NCBI RefSeq assembly: GCF_004341105.1
Contig: NZ_SLZK01000002.1
Span: 428,310-492,309, forward strand
Source: Rhizobium sp. BK418
Lineage (GTDB): Bacteria > Pseudomonadota > Alphaproteobacteria > Rhizobiales > Rhizobiaceae
Direction: 5' to 3'
DNA: 64,000 bases
The position numbers were made by a program, and so were the translations under genes. This document shows positions 38,056 to 48,069 of the stretch, piece after piece; the stretch's first letter is position 1, and each line of letters begins with the position of its first letter. The notes under the pieces were generated by a model, which worked only from the letters and a program-made list of their open reading frames with translations, made no database searches and was not told the DNA's origin.

Positions 38056-38121
38056 ATGCCACTGGGAGGCGGCGGCCACTATTGTTACGGCCGCAGGGCA
38101 GGCCGGGAGGAAGCATAACAG

Positions 38122-39147
38122 GTGAATCTCAAACAGCTATCGGAACTGCTGGGGCTTTCGCAGACCACTGTGAGCCGCGCGCTCAATGGCTATCCTGAAG
38201 TCAACGAGGCGACCCGGGAACGCGTGCTCCGAGCCGTCAAAGAGACAGGATACCGCCCGAATAAGGCAGCCCAGCGGCTAGCGACCGGAAAAGCCGGTTC
38301 GATCGGCCTGGTCATGCCCACAGCACCCGGCCATCAGTCCGACGTGCATTTCGGCGAGTTCCTGACCGGTCTCGGCGAAGAGGCGGTCCGCCACGACTTC
38401 CACTTCGTCATCATGCCGGCAGATCCGGATGATGAGGTAGGAGCACTTCGGCGGTTGGCGATCAGCGGCAATGTGGATGCCCTCTTCGTTGCCTATATGC
38501 GCGGCCACGACCCGCGGCTCGCCATGCTGAAATCGCTTTCTATGCCCTTCGTGGTGCATGGCCGCTCCTTCGGCACGGAGCCGGATTACCCCTATCTCGA
38601 CATCGACAACGAGACCGCTTTCTACGATGCGGCGCGGCTTCTGCTGCAGCTTGGCCACACGCGCTTTGCGCTGATGAACGGCCCGGCCCACCTCGATTTC
38701 GCCATTCGCCGCAGGAACGGTCTGATTGCCGCGCTCGGCGAGCGCGGGCTGGAGCTTTCGGAGGACTGCACGAGCCATACCGTCATGACGGATGAGGAAG
38801 GGCTGATTGCCATGGAGCGCTTCCTGCAACTCGCCGAGCGGCCGACTGCCATCCTGTGCTCTAGCACGGTTCTGGCCCTCGGCGCGATCCGGGCCGTCAA
38901 TCAGGCAGGATTGAAGCTCGGCGAGGATATTTCGCTGATCGCCCATGACGACGTGTTGCCGCTCTTGAAGCCGGAGAATTTCTCCGTGCCACTGACGACG
39001 ACCCGCTCGTCACTGCGCGCCGCCGGCGTGCGTATCGCGCAGCGGCTCATCAGCACTGTCAAGCAAGCCGGCCCTTTCCCCGAGCAAGAGCTCTGGAAGA
39101 CGGAACTGATCGTCAGGGCCTCGACGGGCCCTGCCCCGCAAAGCTGA
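38122..39147 (+). CDS. aglR: LacI-family regulator AglR
   Basis: A 341-residue repressor. The LacI HTH is at about residues 2-55 (LKQLSELLGLSQTTVSRALNGYPEVNEATRERVLRAVKETGYRPN) and the periplasmic-binding-like effector domain fills 60-335 (GSIGLVMPTAPG, TAILCSSTVLALGAIRAV, ISLIAHDDV). Translation starts at GTG, with GGGAGG about 13 bases upstream. It is divergent from aglE with two matching operators between, so it controls the agl operon and itself. The ligand is probably an alpha-glucoside. Confidence 0.9.
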   Translation: MNLKQLSELLGLSQTTVSRALNGYPEVNEATRERVLRAVKETGYRPNKAAQRLATGKAGSIGLVMPTAPGHQSDVHFGEFLTGLGEEAVRHDFHFVIMPADPDDEVGALRRLAISGNVDALFVAYMRGHDPRLAMLKSLSMPFVVHGRSFGTEPDYPYLDIDNETAFYDAARLLLQLGHTRFALMNGPAHLDFAIRRRNGLIAALGERGLELSEDCTSHTVMTDEEGLIAMERFLQLAERPTAILCSSTVLALGAIRAVNQAGLKLGEDISLIAHDDVLPLLKPENFSVPLTTTRSSLRAAGVRIAQRLISTVKQAGPFPEQELWKTELIVRASTGPAPQS

Positions 39148-39165
39148 TCGGCGCTCTCGATTTGA

Positions 39166-40065
39166 TCAGAATGATGGCGGCGCAAGTCCTGCCGAACGAT
39201 GGGCGGCGATCACAGTATTGGCCATCAGCATGGCGATCGTCATCGGGCCGACGCCGCCAGGAACCGGAGTGATCACTGCAGCGACCGGAGAAACCTCCGC
39301 AAAAGCAACATCGCCAACGAGGCGGGTCCTACCCTCGCCCCGCTCGGGTGCCGCGATGCGGTTGATGCCGACGTCGATGACGGTGGCACCTGGCTTCACC
39401 CAGTCGGCCTTGACCATTTCCGGACGGCCGACCGCGGCCACCAGGATATCAGCGTTGCGGCAGACTTCAGCGAGGTTCTTCGTGCGCGAATGAGCGATCG
39501 TGACCGTCGCGTTGGCGTTCAGCAAGAGCTGCGCCATTGGCTTGCCGAAGAGATTGGAGCGGCCGATGACGACAGCATTGAGGCCGGAAAGGTCCGCACC
39601 ATGCGTACGGCGGACGAAAACCATGGCGCCGGCCGGCGTGCAGGAAACCAGACCCGTCTTCAGATCGCCGGTCGCAAGCTTGCCGGCGTTGACGACGCTC
39701 AAGCCATCGACATCTTTTTCCGGCAGGATCGACTGGATGATCGGCTCGCTGTCGAGATGTTTCGGCAGAGGCAGCTGCACGAGGATACCGTGGATCAATG
39801 GATCGGCATTGAGCGAAGCGACGAGTGCTGCAAGCTCCTCCTGCGTCGTCTCGACCGGCAGCGTGTGCTGGACCGATTTGAATCCGCATTCCTTGGCCAT
39901 GCGACTCTTGGAACTGACGTAAGTATGGCTCGCCGGATCGTCGCCGACGATGATGACCGCAAGGCCCGTCTGAATGCCTTTGGCGGCCTGAAGCGCGGAA
40001 TTTGCTGATTTCACGGTTTCAATTACGGAAGCGGCAACCTGTTTGCCATCGATTACTGTCGTCAC
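39166..40065 (-). CDS. folD: Bifunctional methylene-THF dehydrogenase/cyclohydrolase
   Basis: A 299-residue cytosolic enzyme interconverting 5,10-methylene-, methenyl- and 10-formyl-tetrahydrofolate with NADP. The catalytic Lys53 lies in [16 protein letters not shown], followed by [14 protein letters not shown], and the Rossmann part contains [19 protein letters not shown]. The C-terminal signature [19 protein letters not shown] is present. Length is normal. It is convergent with aglR (18-bp gap) and downstream of the Wzz-like gene, but not obviously related to either. Confidence 0.95.
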   Translation of the reverse strand: MTTVIDGKQVAASVIETVKSANSALQAAKGIQTGLAVIIVGDDPASHTYVSSKSRMAKECGFKSVQHTLPVETTQEELAALVASLNADPLIHGILVQLPLPKHLDSEPIIQSILPEKDVDGLSVVNAGKLATGDLKTGLVSCTPAGAMVFVRRTHGADLSGLNAVVIGRSNLFGKPMAQLLLNANATVTIAHSRTKNLAEVCRNADILVAAVGRPEMVKADWVKPGATVIDVGINRIAAPERGEGRTRLVGDVAFAEVSPVAAVITPVPGGVGPMTIAMLMANTVIAAHRSAGLAPPSF

Positions 40066-40184
40066 GCGTCTTCTCCGCCCATTTCGCGCCAGTCTATTCG
40101 CCCGCGGCGGGAATGATTTCCCGATAACGCCCTATCCCGTTTAAAAACGGCAAATGCAAGAGCAATTTGTTGTCGGGCGGTCGC

Positions 40185-41936
40185 CTATCGCGCCGCCTGG
40201 TAGGTGCGAAAGCGATCGCGCAGGCTGGCAATCTGCGAGCGCAGCGCATCGACTTCGCCGGCCGTCTGGGTAGCCTCCGGGGCATGCATAGGCCCGGGGG
40301 CCGGGGCCGGGAAGGGAGCTAGGACGGGAACTTGGACTGGCGCGTGTTGTGGCTGCCGGCGGAAGAGACGCGGCAGGAAAGCAAGCCCGAGACCGATCGC
40401 CAAACCGACAAGACCGCCGATCAGCGAACGGACACCGAAACCATCGTCGCCGGAAGCTGGCAGCACGAGAGGAGGCTTGCGAACCGTGACTTGGCCCGGA
40501 GCGATGGCACCCGTCGTGGAAACTTCCTCTTGCAGCCGCGAGCGGGCAGCAGACGCCTTTTCCCGCAGTTCGGTCAGCTTGGCGAGATCGACGCCGGTAT
40601 CGCGGCTCTGGGCAATCAGCGCGTTGCGGCGATCGCTGAGCTGCTTGCGCGTGTCGACGGCGGTTTTGACAGCTGTATTTGCGTTCTGGGCGAGGTGCGC
40701 CAGCTCCTTGCCGATGCTGTCCTTCAGACCATCGACTTCGGACTGCTGCTGGAGCAGGCGTGGATGGCGCGGGCCAAGGTCGGCCGAAAGCTGCGCCAAC
40801 GTGGTCTTGGCGATCGCATATCTGTCGCGCAGGTCCTGCAGGGCGGGCGAGACCATATCCGGCGCGAGCGAACCTTCCAGCACGTTCGAGAGTTTGGCGG
40901 CCTTCAGCCTGTCCGCCTGCTCTTTGGCAGTCAGGATATTGTCGTCGGCATTTTTCAGATCGGCATCCAGGCTGGCGATCTGGCGCTGCAGTTGTGTCGC
41001 AACTTTGACGTTGCCCTCGCCGTTTTTCTGGCTGAAGGCTATGAGTTCTGCCTGAGCCTGATCATTTTCCTTCTTCAGGGCAATGGCCGTCTCGGCCGCC
41101 TTGCCGGCAGCGCTGCCGCCGGTGACCGCATCGGACAGTCGCATGGCGATGCGCGTCGACTTGCCGGCATCCCCCGTCTTTACCATCAGGCGTATCGTGC
41201 CGGCACGGTCATCGGGAATAACTGCTACGGCAGATTTCAGTGCGGCCTCTGCGCGCGATGCCGGATCGGCGGCTGCGCCGCTGCCGGAGAGAAGATCGAA
41301 GGCGACACCAAGCGCATTGGCGCTGCTACCGGCAAATTCCGGATCGCGGTCCAGCTTCAGTGCCGCGACGGCGGAGGTGATGACAGGTACCGATGAGAGC
41401 CTTTTGACGGTATCCCCGACCAAGGCAGTCTGATTGCCTGTGCCGGCATCCACGGCAAGCGTCGTTTCTGCAGTGTAAAGCGCCGGTGAGGATGGCATCA
41501 GGATCGGAGCGGCAGCACCGCCGAACGAGAGGATGGCTGTGATGAGGGCGCTCCTGATCCAGTTCGGACGCCGCACTTCGCGCGAAAGCGTCGAAATGGC
41601 CGCTTTCTCTGCAGGAGCAACGTGATGAACCGTGGCAGATTGCGCCGCAGTCTCTGGCGCTGGGCGAGAGCCTTCGGAAGCGGGAGCAGCGGCGATATCG
41701 TTTGCAGCCTGCAGGCGCGAACCGAGGATCGTTTCGATCCGGTCCACCAGCGGTTCAGTCTGGCGCGCCTTCGCACGCTGTTCGTCGAGCAACCGACCTA
41801 TGGCGCGCAGCAACTCGGCTTCGGAAGGACGAACCTCCGGCGAACCGGGGCTCTTTTCGACCCGACTTTGCTGTTGGCCGCGCGACGAGGTGATTGCGCG
41901 ATCATGAAAACTGTTTTTCGCCCTGGAATCGTGCAT
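40185..41936 (-). CDS. Wzz/ExoP-like polysaccharide chain-length protein without kinase domain
   Basis: A 583-residue inner-membrane protein. The N-terminal cytoplasmic part (1-125) is polar. TM1 is near 130-150 (SALITAILSFGGAAAPILM). The periplasmic part is a Wzz-type domain with long coiled coil (about 280-470), and TM2 lies near 503-525 (SLIGGLVGLAIGLGLAFLP). A Pro-rich cytoplasmic tail (VPVLAPFPAPAPGP) then leads to a short final coiled coil. There is no Walker A or Tyr cluster, so this is the co-polymerase part without its BY-kinase. It probably sets the chain length of an exopolysaccharide. It is upstream of folD and downstream of a glycosyltransferase. Confidence 0.75.
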   Translation of the reverse strand: MHDSRAKNSFHDRAITSSRGQQQSRVEKSPGSPEVRPSEAELLRAIGRLLDEQRAKARQTEPLVDRIETILGSRLQAANDIAAAPASEGSRPAPETAAQSATVHHVAPAEKAAISTLSREVRRPNWIRSALITAILSFGGAAAPILMPSSPALYTAETTLAVDAGTGNQTALVGDTVKRLSSVPVITSAVAALKLDRDPEFAGSSANALGVAFDLLSGSGAAADPASRAEAALKSAVAVIPDDRAGTIRLMVKTGDAGKSTRIAMRLSDAVTGGSAAGKAAETAIALKKENDQAQAELIAFSQKNGEGNVKVATQLQRQIASLDADLKNADDNILTAKEQADRLKAAKLSNVLEGSLAPDMVSPALQDLRDRYAIAKTTLAQLSADLGPRHPRLLQQQSEVDGLKDSIGKELAHLAQNANTAVKTAVDTRKQLSDRRNALIAQSRDTGVDLAKLTELREKASAARSRLQEEVSTTGAIAPGQVTVRKPPLVLPASGDDGFGVRSLIGGLVGLAIGLGLAFLPRLFRRQPQHAPVQVPVLAPFPAPAPGPMHAPEATQTAGEVDALRSQIASLRDRFRTYQAAR

Positions 41937-42057
41937 TGACGTCAGATCTCATGCGCATGATAGCCGAGTTCGCTCAACCGCGCCGACGCGGATGATTAAG
42001 CTACTCTAAATATATATGGCAAAGAAATGGTTAACCGGAGCCTGCAGAAATCTGCAA

Positions 42058-42918
42058 TCAGCCGGCTTTCTTCATCTGTTCGATTTTCTTCTGTTCGCCG
42101 GTAGCATGCGCCGCCGCCGACGACCGTTCATCCGGCTGAGCGAGGATGCGCGCCCGCCGACTGAAGCGATATTGAAGGACCCGGAGCAGGAAGATCGGAA
42201 TACCGATGATATAGCGGCGCCAGAGGCGCGCCGGTTCCTGCACCAGGCGATAGGCCCATTCCAGGCGCATCATGCGAACCGTCTTCGGTGCGCGCGGCAC
42301 AGTACCCGAGACGAAATCGAAAAGTGCGCCGACCGTCAGAACGAGACGCGCGTGATCCGCGCGGATATTCTGGTGGACCCACTTTTCCTGCAGCGGCGTG
42401 CCCATGCCAACGATCAGGATATCGAGCTTCTGGCGCTCCACCTCGGCGATCACGGGTTCGGAACTGGCCTTGTCGAAGAAGCCATCGGAGATGACGACAA
42501 ACTCGTGCCAGGGCGTATGCTTGGAAAAGTTTTCAGCCGCTTTCTCAACGACCTCGCGCGCGCCGCCGATAAGGCCGATGCGACGCGGCGTTTCCATGAA
42601 AGTCAGGAAGGCCGGCACGAAATCGGTGCCGTTTAGATTGGCAGGGAACGGCGCACCGTGCGTGATCCGGGAAGCGATGTTGAGACCGACGCCGTCGGGC
42701 AGTACGAGATTACGCGACATAATCTGATGGTACTCATCGTCGCGCAGAGCCGTCAGCATGTTATGGGCGTTGACGAAGCAAACTACGGTTTGCCCAACGG
42801 GGATGGAAGCCAGCTCGTTGATGAAGACCAGCGCATCGTCCCAAGCGAGATCGCAGACCGACAGATCGAAAATCGTCCGACGCGATGCAAGCACCGCGAA
42901 GTTCGCAATCAGATTCAT
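42058..42918 (-). CDS. WecG/TagA/CpsF-family glycosyltransferase
   Basis: A 286-residue GT26 enzyme. The family core is VCFVNAHNMLTALRDDEYHQ, then VLPDGVGLNIASRI, RIGLIGGAREVVEKAAENF, LDILIVGMGTPLQEKWVHQN and VGALFDFVSGTVPRAPKTVR. The ending MRLEWAYRLVQEPARLWRRY is the usual basic membrane-contact tail. These enzymes transfer ManNAcA or a similar sugar to an undecaprenyl-linked intermediate. CAGGAGG six bases before the ATG at 42918 fixes the start. It precedes the Wzz-like gene on the same strand by 121 bp, so both may serve one surface polysaccharide. Confidence 0.88.
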   Translation of the reverse strand: MNLIANFAVLASRRTIFDLSVCDLAWDDALVFINELASIPVGQTVVCFVNAHNMLTALRDDEYHQIMSRNLVLPDGVGLNIASRITHGAPFPANLNGTDFVPAFLTFMETPRRIGLIGGAREVVEKAAENFSKHTPWHEFVVISDGFFDKASSEPVIAEVERQKLDILIVGMGTPLQEKWVHQNIRADHARLVLTVGALFDFVSGTVPRAPKTVRMMRLEWAYRLVQEPARLWRRYIIGIPIFLLRVLQYRFSRRARILAQPDERSSAAAHATGEQKKIEQMKKAG

Positions 42919-43159
42919 TCCAACCTCCTGTCGAGGATGCGTCATGCGCCAGGCGTCCCGGAAAATAAGCCGACATTTCCGCAGCGGAGCTCTTATAAGG
43001 GCCAGCAGCGACACGCTTAAAGCGACCTCCCCACCCCGTGGCGATATCCTCCCAAGCCTGTGCCGCGTTTGTATCAGCTCGATTTCAAACAAGCCTTAGG
43101 AAAAAGCCTTGGATTTTCATGCGCGCATAAGTCGTTCATTAACCAAGGAGAGGACGCAA

Positions 43160-43183
43160 AAACGGCGCCTAGCGGCGCCGTTT
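43160..43183 (-). terminator. Rho-independent terminator at the end of the flagellar operon
   Basis: Ten-base stem AAACGGCGCC/GGCGCCGTTT with a four-base loop and a T5 run on the minus strand, 23 bp after the last flagellar-cluster gene. Confidence 0.88.
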
Positions 43184-43205
43184 CCGAACAAACGGTAGCT
43201 GGCAA

Positions 43206-43748
43206 TCAGTGACCGGAGGATGCCGCCGGCGTGTCGGAAGCCGGCGCGGTGTCGATGATCTTGACCGGCGCGCCAACCTTCGCCGGCTTGCCTCCGGACG
43301 TTTCCTTCACGTCTTCCTTCGAGAGATAGTCGAGCTGTTCCAGCATGACTTCGGCAACATAGTCGCCGCCGAGACGCTCGTTCATGCCCTTCTTGATCTC
43401 TTCGCGAAATGCGCCGGGATCGAAGGTCTTGATGTTGGAAACATCGACCATCTTGTTGCCGACGAGCAGGCTGAAGAGTTCGTCGGTCGTCATCTCCGTG
43501 ATCGGCAGGTTCAGGCCCGCGATCATATCCTTGCGCATCATGAAAGAGATGCGGCCGAGAAAATAACCGTTGACCGCACCATTGCCGATGACAGGCACGG
43601 TGATCGTCTCGCCCTTCACCAGCTCAAGCGCGCTCTGCCTGGTATCCGATGCAGCCGGCGCCGGCGCTGTGGCCATGTTCACCGAGAAATAGACCGATGC
43701 CAGCGTTACAGCGCAGACCCAGACACCTGTGAGGACGAGCTTGATCAT
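43206..43748 (-). CDS. Membrane-anchored protein of the flagellar cluster, unassigned
   Basis: A 180-residue protein with one N-terminal membrane segment (about 2-24, KLVLTGVWVCAVTLASVYFSV) and a periplasmic domain. The middle (ITVPVIGNGAVNGYFLGRIS, LNLPITEMTTDELFSLLVGN, FREEIKKGMNERLGGDYV) vaguely recalls the FliL layout of anchor plus small domain, but I cannot claim homology and rhizobia usually have a separate fliL. The tail is Ala/Ser/Pro-rich. The start overlaps the previous stop (TGATG). It is the last gene of the operon; the S. meliloti cluster also ends with unnamed genes, from memory. Confidence 0.7.
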   Translation of the reverse strand: MIKLVLTGVWVCAVTLASVYFSVNMATAPAPAASDTRQSALELVKGETITVPVIGNGAVNGYFLGRISFMMRKDMIAGLNLPITEMTTDELFSLLVGNKMVDVSNIKTFDPGAFREEIKKGMNERLGGDYVAEVMLEQLDYLSKEDVKETSGGKPAKVGAPVKIIDTAPASDTPAASSGH

Positions 43749-44113
43749 CAGGCGTCTCGCGCGACAAACTGTTCCTGGGAATAGGTGCCATCGGCGTCTG
43801 CATCCTGCACGGCATTCTTCAGGAGATCGGCTACGGCGCGAACAGCTTCGAGATGTGCCTCGACGCGACGGGCGTTCAGTACCAGTTTCTTCTTGAGGCC
43901 GTGAAGCTGCTCAAGATGCGAAGCGGCCAACTCGGCCGGATCAGTGTCGCGGAAGAGCATCGAGAGCTCGTAGAGGCACCGGCTCTTGTGCGTATTGGAG
44001 ACCTTGAGATCGAACTGCGGATCGCTGCCGATTCGGTTATTCTCATTGTCGATTATCATTTCGAGGCGCCCGAGAACGGATTTAATCCGGTATTCGTTCG
44101 AAACTATTTCCAT
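43748..44113 (-). CDS. FlgN-like flagellar chaperone candidate
   Basis: A 121-residue, all-helical, charged protein. The helix run LYELSMLFRDTDPAELAASHLEQLHGLKKKLVLNARRVEAHL resembles type III export chaperones of the FlgN class in size and heptad pattern. FlgN chaperones FlgK and FlgL, both encoded in this cluster. No motif is decisive. GAGG precedes the ATG by five bases. It lies 11 bp after the FlgJ-like gene and overlaps the next start by one base, indicating translational coupling. Confidence 0.5.
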   Translation of the reverse strand: MEIVSNEYRIKSVLGRLEMIIDNENNRIGSDPQFDLKVSNTHKSRCLYELSMLFRDTDPAELAASHLEQLHGLKKKLVLNARRVEAHLEAVRAVADLLKNAVQDADADGTYSQEQFVARDA

Positions 44114-44124
44114 TTTATCCTCGA

Positions 44125-44691
44125 TTATGCGTCGCTTGTTGCGGACTTACTGTCGGCAGTCGGGGTGCCGAAGGTCTTGCGCTGAAATTCGTCGATCATA
44201 CTCATGGCAGTCTTGCGATCGTCCTCGTCCGTAGAGGCATTGACGATCTTGCCTTCCTGGCGACGCAGCTGCTCGGCATACATCTGTTTGGCAATGCCGA
44301 TACCGTCGCCCTTGGCCATGACGTTGCCGAGCTGCTCAGCCATCATGCCCTTCCAAATGTCGCCCGTTGCGCCCTTGCCGAAGACATTCTCGGCATCGCT
44401 CGGCAGCATGGACTTCACGAAGTTCTGCAGAACCATAGCCTCGAATTTCCGGTAAGTTTCCGGCACTTCCTCGGTCTTTTCGCGGTTCTGGATATTGTGC
44501 AGGCCGGTCTTCTGCTTGACGTGGTCGAGAATATCGACTGCGGAAGAAAAGCCGTTGCCGGCCTCAGCCAGGCTGTTTGCTGCAAAGGCTGCGCGGTTGG
44601 CCTTCAGCTTTTCCTGGGCAGCCTGAACCTCCATGGGGTCGGCCGCCTTGACGACGTCCATCACCAGATCGCTGGGGGGTGAAATAGCCAC
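44125..44691 (-). CDS. Rod-binding protein, FlgJ N-terminal-like
   Basis: A 188-residue protein with the Rod-binding domain of FlgJ (about residues 77-135, KFEAMVLQNFVKSMLPSD, then WKGMMAEQLGNVMAKGDGIGIAKQMY). It lacks the C-terminal muramidase of enterobacterial FlgJ, as is normal in Alphaproteobacteria, where a separate transglycosylase is used; one is encoded at 54641-55225. I start at GTG 44691, preceded by AGAGGA seven bases upstream; a longer frame overlaps the upstream gene. The C-terminal tail (TFGTPTADSKSATSDA) is disordered. It is likely a periplasmic rod-assembly scaffold. Confidence 0.75.
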   Translation of the reverse strand: MAISPPSDLVMDVVKAADPMEVQAAQEKLKANRAAFAANSLAEAGNGFSSAVDILDHVKQKTGLHNIQNREKTEEVPETYRKFEAMVLQNFVKSMLPSDAENVFGKGATGDIWKGMMAEQLGNVMAKGDGIGIAKQMYAEQLRRQEGKIVNASTDEDDRKTAMSMIDEFQRKTFGTPTADSKSATSDA

Positions 44692-44725
44692 GTTACAATC
44701 CTCTAATGTAAGATCGTGGCGATTA

Positions 44726-45136
44726 TTATTTTTGAAGCTTGCTGGAGGCTGGCGTTGCAAACTGCTGATCGATTACGTCGTAGACGGCATTGTCATCAGC
44801 CTCTCGACGCTCGGCCTGGAGGGCCTCGAGCATGCTTTCTTCCAGCCGGTCACCCTTGGCGCGCTCGCGCGTCAGGCGCATTTCGTGCACCTGCTGCATG
44901 CCCGTCAACTGCTGGTCCTTGATGCTCAGCCTGCCGAAGCGGTCGGCATAACTCTGCGAAAAAGCGCGATGGATCGGGTCCAACGATCCCAGCGCAAGAA
45001 TGGCGACATCCATGGCCGCATTGACCTCAGCCCGCTGGCGACTGGTCTCAGCCAAATCGTACTCGGCCATCTTTTCAAGATGCCGCTGCACCCCGACCAG
45101 GCGCTTGAGCTTGTCGGACCGTTTCTTCTCGATCAT
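44726..45136 (-). CDS. FliJ-like flagellar coiled-coil protein
   Basis: A 136-residue, highly charged helical protein without membrane segment. The pattern ([31 protein letters not shown], then a second long helix) fits the antiparallel coiled coil of FliJ, the export-ATPase stalk, and its position right after fliR supports a role in export. Sequence motifs are weak, so this is by shape. GGAGG precedes the ATG at 45136; a GTG three codons upstream overlaps the fliR stop and is the alternative. Confidence 0.55.
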   Translation of the reverse strand: MIEKKRSDKLKRLVGVQRHLEKMAEYDLAETSRQRAEVNAAMDVAILALGSLDPIHRAFSQSYADRFGRLSIKDQQLTGMQQVHEMRLTRERAKGDRLEESMLEALQAERREADDNAVYDVIDQQFATPASSKLQK

Positions 45137-45141
45137 CGCCC

Positions 45142-45894
45142 TCACCTCCCCACGAATATGCCGGCGAATGACTGGCCGAACTGGCTGATCAAGGCAGCGA
45201 TGGAGAAATAAAGCAGGAAGAGGCCACCCATCAACAGATAGGGCGTGGAGATGAAGTAGACCGGGATCTGCGGCGCGAGCTTATTGATGAAGCCGATCGA
45301 GATGTTGAAGATCAGCCCATAGATCAGGTAGGGGCTCGCGAGCCGCAGCATGATGTAAGTGCTCTGCTCCAGCGTGTCGGTGAAGGTAATGAGCGTAGCG
45401 CGCATCTGCAACAGCCCGCCGAAGGGCATGGTCGTGTAGGAATCGATCAGCGCGCGAAAGACGATGTGATGGAAGTCCATGATGAAGAGAACCATCAGAC
45501 CGGTCATCGTGATGAAAGCCGTCAGGCTGATTTCGGCCGAATCTTCGACGATGTCAGTCGTACTCGGCTGGGTGTAGCCGACCATCATGGACACGATCGT
45601 GGCCGCGAACTGCAGACCGAGCGTATAGAGGCGGGCCAGCATACCGTACATCACGCCGATCAGCGATTCGCTGAAAATGAGGCCGATATAGGTGCCGGAA
45701 CTGGTATGAACCGAAGGATAGACCGTGTCCCAAAGTACCGGCAGCACGGCAAGCGAAAGCGCGCCTGCGATGAAGACCCGCAATTGCTCCGGAACACGGG
45801 CGGAGGAAAAACCCGGAAGGGTGAGTACGCAGCCACCGATCCGGCAGAAAACCAGAAACAGCGCCAGAACTGTCCCTTGCGGGTCTGAAATCAT
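45142..45894 (-). CDS. fliR: Flagellar export gate protein FliR
   Basis: A 250-residue polytopic membrane protein of the type III export gate. Hydrophobic segments begin at residue ~6 ([22 protein letters not shown]) and continue through [15 protein letters not shown] and [21 protein letters not shown] to the C-terminal [21 protein letters not shown]. Length is as expected. Its start overlaps the flhA stop by four bases (ATGA), so translation is coupled. With FliQ and FliP it forms the export channel, and with FlhA the gate. Confidence 0.92.
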   Translation of the reverse strand: MISDPQGTVLALFLVFCRIGGCVLTLPGFSSARVPEQLRVFIAGALSLAVLPVLWDTVYPSVHTSSGTYIGLIFSESLIGVMYGMLARLYTLGLQFAATIVSMMVGYTQPSTTDIVEDSAEISLTAFITMTGLMVLFIMDFHHIVFRALIDSYTTMPFGGLLQMRATLITFTDTLEQSTYIMLRLASPYLIYGLIFNISIGFINKLAPQIPVYFISTPYLLMGGLFLLYFSIAALISQFGQSFAGIFVGR

Positions 45895-47978
45895 GAAATC
45901 GAGCCCAGAATCTTGATTTCGATGCCCTTGGCCAGTTCCACATGCGAGAGAACGGGAAGCGTTGCGAAGAGTCGCTCGATGATCATGCGCACATAGGAGC
46001 GTGTTTCCGGCGACGTGACAAGGGCGAAAGGCAGGCCCCTATCCATGAATTCACGGATAACCTTCGTCGCCTGCTCGCTGAACTCTTCCAGCGTGCGCGG
46101 ATCGATGTCGAATTCGACGACTTCACCCTTGCCATCGCGCTTGAGAGCCTGGTGGAAGGCGAGGTCCCATTTGCTGCCGAGACGCAGCACGCGCAGCACG
46201 CCGTTATCGGCAAGGTCACCGCAGAGCTGCTGGGCCATGCGGATGCGGACGTGCTCGACGATCTGCTCCGTCTTTCTGACATGCGGGGCGAGTTCGGCGA
46301 CAGCTTCCAGAATGAGGTGCAGGTTGCGGATCGAGACCCGTTCGGCAAGCAGCAGCTTCAGTACCGCCTGGAGACCCGAATAGGACATGTGGGACGAGCA
46401 GATCTCATCGGCGAGCTTCTTGTATTCAGGGTCGAGGCGATCGATCAAGATCTTCACGTCCTTATAGGAAAGAAGCTGCGGCAGGTTGTTTCTGATGACC
46501 TCGCTCATATGCGTCAGCACGACCGAGACGTTGTCGATCGGCTGGAAGCCTTCGCGCTTCAGATCGTCGGCGAAGTTTTCGAGGATCGAAACCGCCGGCA
46601 TTCCGAAAGCAGGTTCGCGGATTTCGTCACCCGGAATGCTCGGCTTGCGGCCTGCGCCGGTGACGACGAGCACTTCGCCGACACGCAGCAAGTTCGAAGC
46701 GACCGTCGTGCCGTGAATACGGATCTGGTACGACTTTTCGGGGATACCGATATCGTCGGTGACCTTGATTTCCGGCACGACGAAGCCGTATTGGGTCGCA
46801 AACTTCTTGCGCATCTTGCCGACGCGGAAGGCGAGCTCCTGGTGGGCGCCGAGCAGACGGGTCGAAACCATTTTGCCGAGGGCAAGCTCGATCTCGGAGG
46901 TTCGGAGCACCGATTTGACCGAGTCCTTTTCGAGCTCCTTGTTCTGGACGACCTTCTTTTCCTCGGCTTCGCGGCGGATCTTGTTCTCTGCTTCGACCTG
47001 ACGCGGAATGAACCAGGCGCCGAAGGCGAGCAGGCTGCCGAGGACGACGAAGGGCAGCGTCGGCAGGCCCGGCATCAGGCCGAGTACGAACATCAGGACA
47101 GCCGAGACGGACAGTGCGCGCGGATAGCCGCTGAGCTGATTGACCACCGCCTGGTCGGTGGAACCAACCGTGCCGCCGCGGGAAACGAGAAGGCCGGCGG
47201 CCAGCGAAACGATGAGGGCCGGCATCTGCGAGACGAGGCCGTCACCGACCGAGAGCTTGACAAAGACGTCGGCGGCTTCGCCGATCGGCATACCGTGGCG
47301 GAAGTAACCGATGATGATCCCACCGAAGACGTTGATGCTGGTGATGAGCAGACCTGCGACCGCGTCACCACGCACGAACTTCGACGCACCGTCCATCGCA
47401 CCGAAGAAGGAGCTTTCCTCCTCCAGCTCCTTGCGGCGGCGCTGGGCTTCCTTTTCGTCGATGATACCGGCCGACAAGTCGGCGTCGATCGACATCTGCT
47501 TGCCGGGAATCGCATCAAGGGTGAAACGCGCGCCGACTTCCGCGATACGCGTCGCACCTTTGGTGATGACGATGAAGTTGATGGTAATCAGGATCAGGAA
47601 GACGATCAGACCGATGACGAAGTCGCCGGACATGACAAGGCTTGCGAAGCCGGCGATGACGCCGCCTGCAGCATTATGTCCCTCGTTACCATGCGAAAGG
47701 ATGACGCGCGTCGTCGCGATGTTCAGCGCCAGTCGGGTCATCGTCGCGATTAGAAGGATGGTCGGGAAGGACGAGAAATCGAGGGGCTTCTGGATCCACA
47801 GCGCGACCATGAGGATCAGCACCGAGAAGGCGATCGAGAACGCTAGGCCCATGTCGATCAAAAACGGCGGGATCGGCAGGAAGAGGATGCAGATGATACC
47901 GACGATGCCCAAGGCAAAGCCGATGTCACGCATGCTGGGAGCGACTTTCGGAAGGGGTAGTGCAGGTGGTTGCGCCAT
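45891..47978 (-). CDS. flhA: Flagellar export gate protein FlhA
   Basis: A 695-residue FHIPEP-family protein. Eight hydrophobic segments occupy about 20-330. The conserved cytoplasmic loop is [28 protein letters not shown], with [20 protein letters not shown] following. The large C-terminal cytoplasmic domain (~360-695) docks chaperone-substrate complexes. Length matches the family. It lies 91 bp after fliQ and overlaps fliR by four bases. The protein acts as the proton-driven gate subunit of flagellar export. Confidence 0.95.
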   Translation of the reverse strand: MAQPPALPLPKVAPSMRDIGFALGIVGIICILFLPIPPFLIDMGLAFSIAFSVLILMVALWIQKPLDFSSFPTILLIATMTRLALNIATTRVILSHGNEGHNAAGGVIAGFASLVMSGDFVIGLIVFLILITINFIVITKGATRIAEVGARFTLDAIPGKQMSIDADLSAGIIDEKEAQRRRKELEEESSFFGAMDGASKFVRGDAVAGLLITSINVFGGIIIGYFRHGMPIGEAADVFVKLSVGDGLVSQMPALIVSLAAGLLVSRGGTVGSTDQAVVNQLSGYPRALSVSAVLMFVLGLMPGLPTLPFVVLGSLLAFGAWFIPRQVEAENKIRREAEEKKVVQNKELEKDSVKSVLRTSEIELALGKMVSTRLLGAHQELAFRVGKMRKKFATQYGFVVPEIKVTDDIGIPEKSYQIRIHGTTVASNLLRVGEVLVVTGAGRKPSIPGDEIREPAFGMPAVSILENFADDLKREGFQPIDNVSVVLTHMSEVIRNNLPQLLSYKDVKILIDRLDPEYKKLADEICSSHMSYSGLQAVLKLLLAERVSIRNLHLILEAVAELAPHVRKTEQIVEHVRIRMAQQLCGDLADNGVLRVLRLGSKWDLAFHQALKRDGKGEVVEFDIDPRTLEEFSEQATKVIREFMDRGLPFALVTSPETRSYVRMIIERLFATLPVLSHVELAKGIEIKILGSIS

Positions 47979-48069
47979 AGCGATTCCGTCTCTTCATGAG
48001 AGGAGGCGGATATCAGAATCCGCCCAGTTCGGATCGACAGCTATACGGCGAAGCTTGCGCGAAGTTGGC

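Noticed and set aside
45942..47753. 603-codon plus-strand frame opposite flhA
   Set aside because: FlhA on the minus strand has every family feature; the antisense product is a charged low-complexity translation with no known domain.
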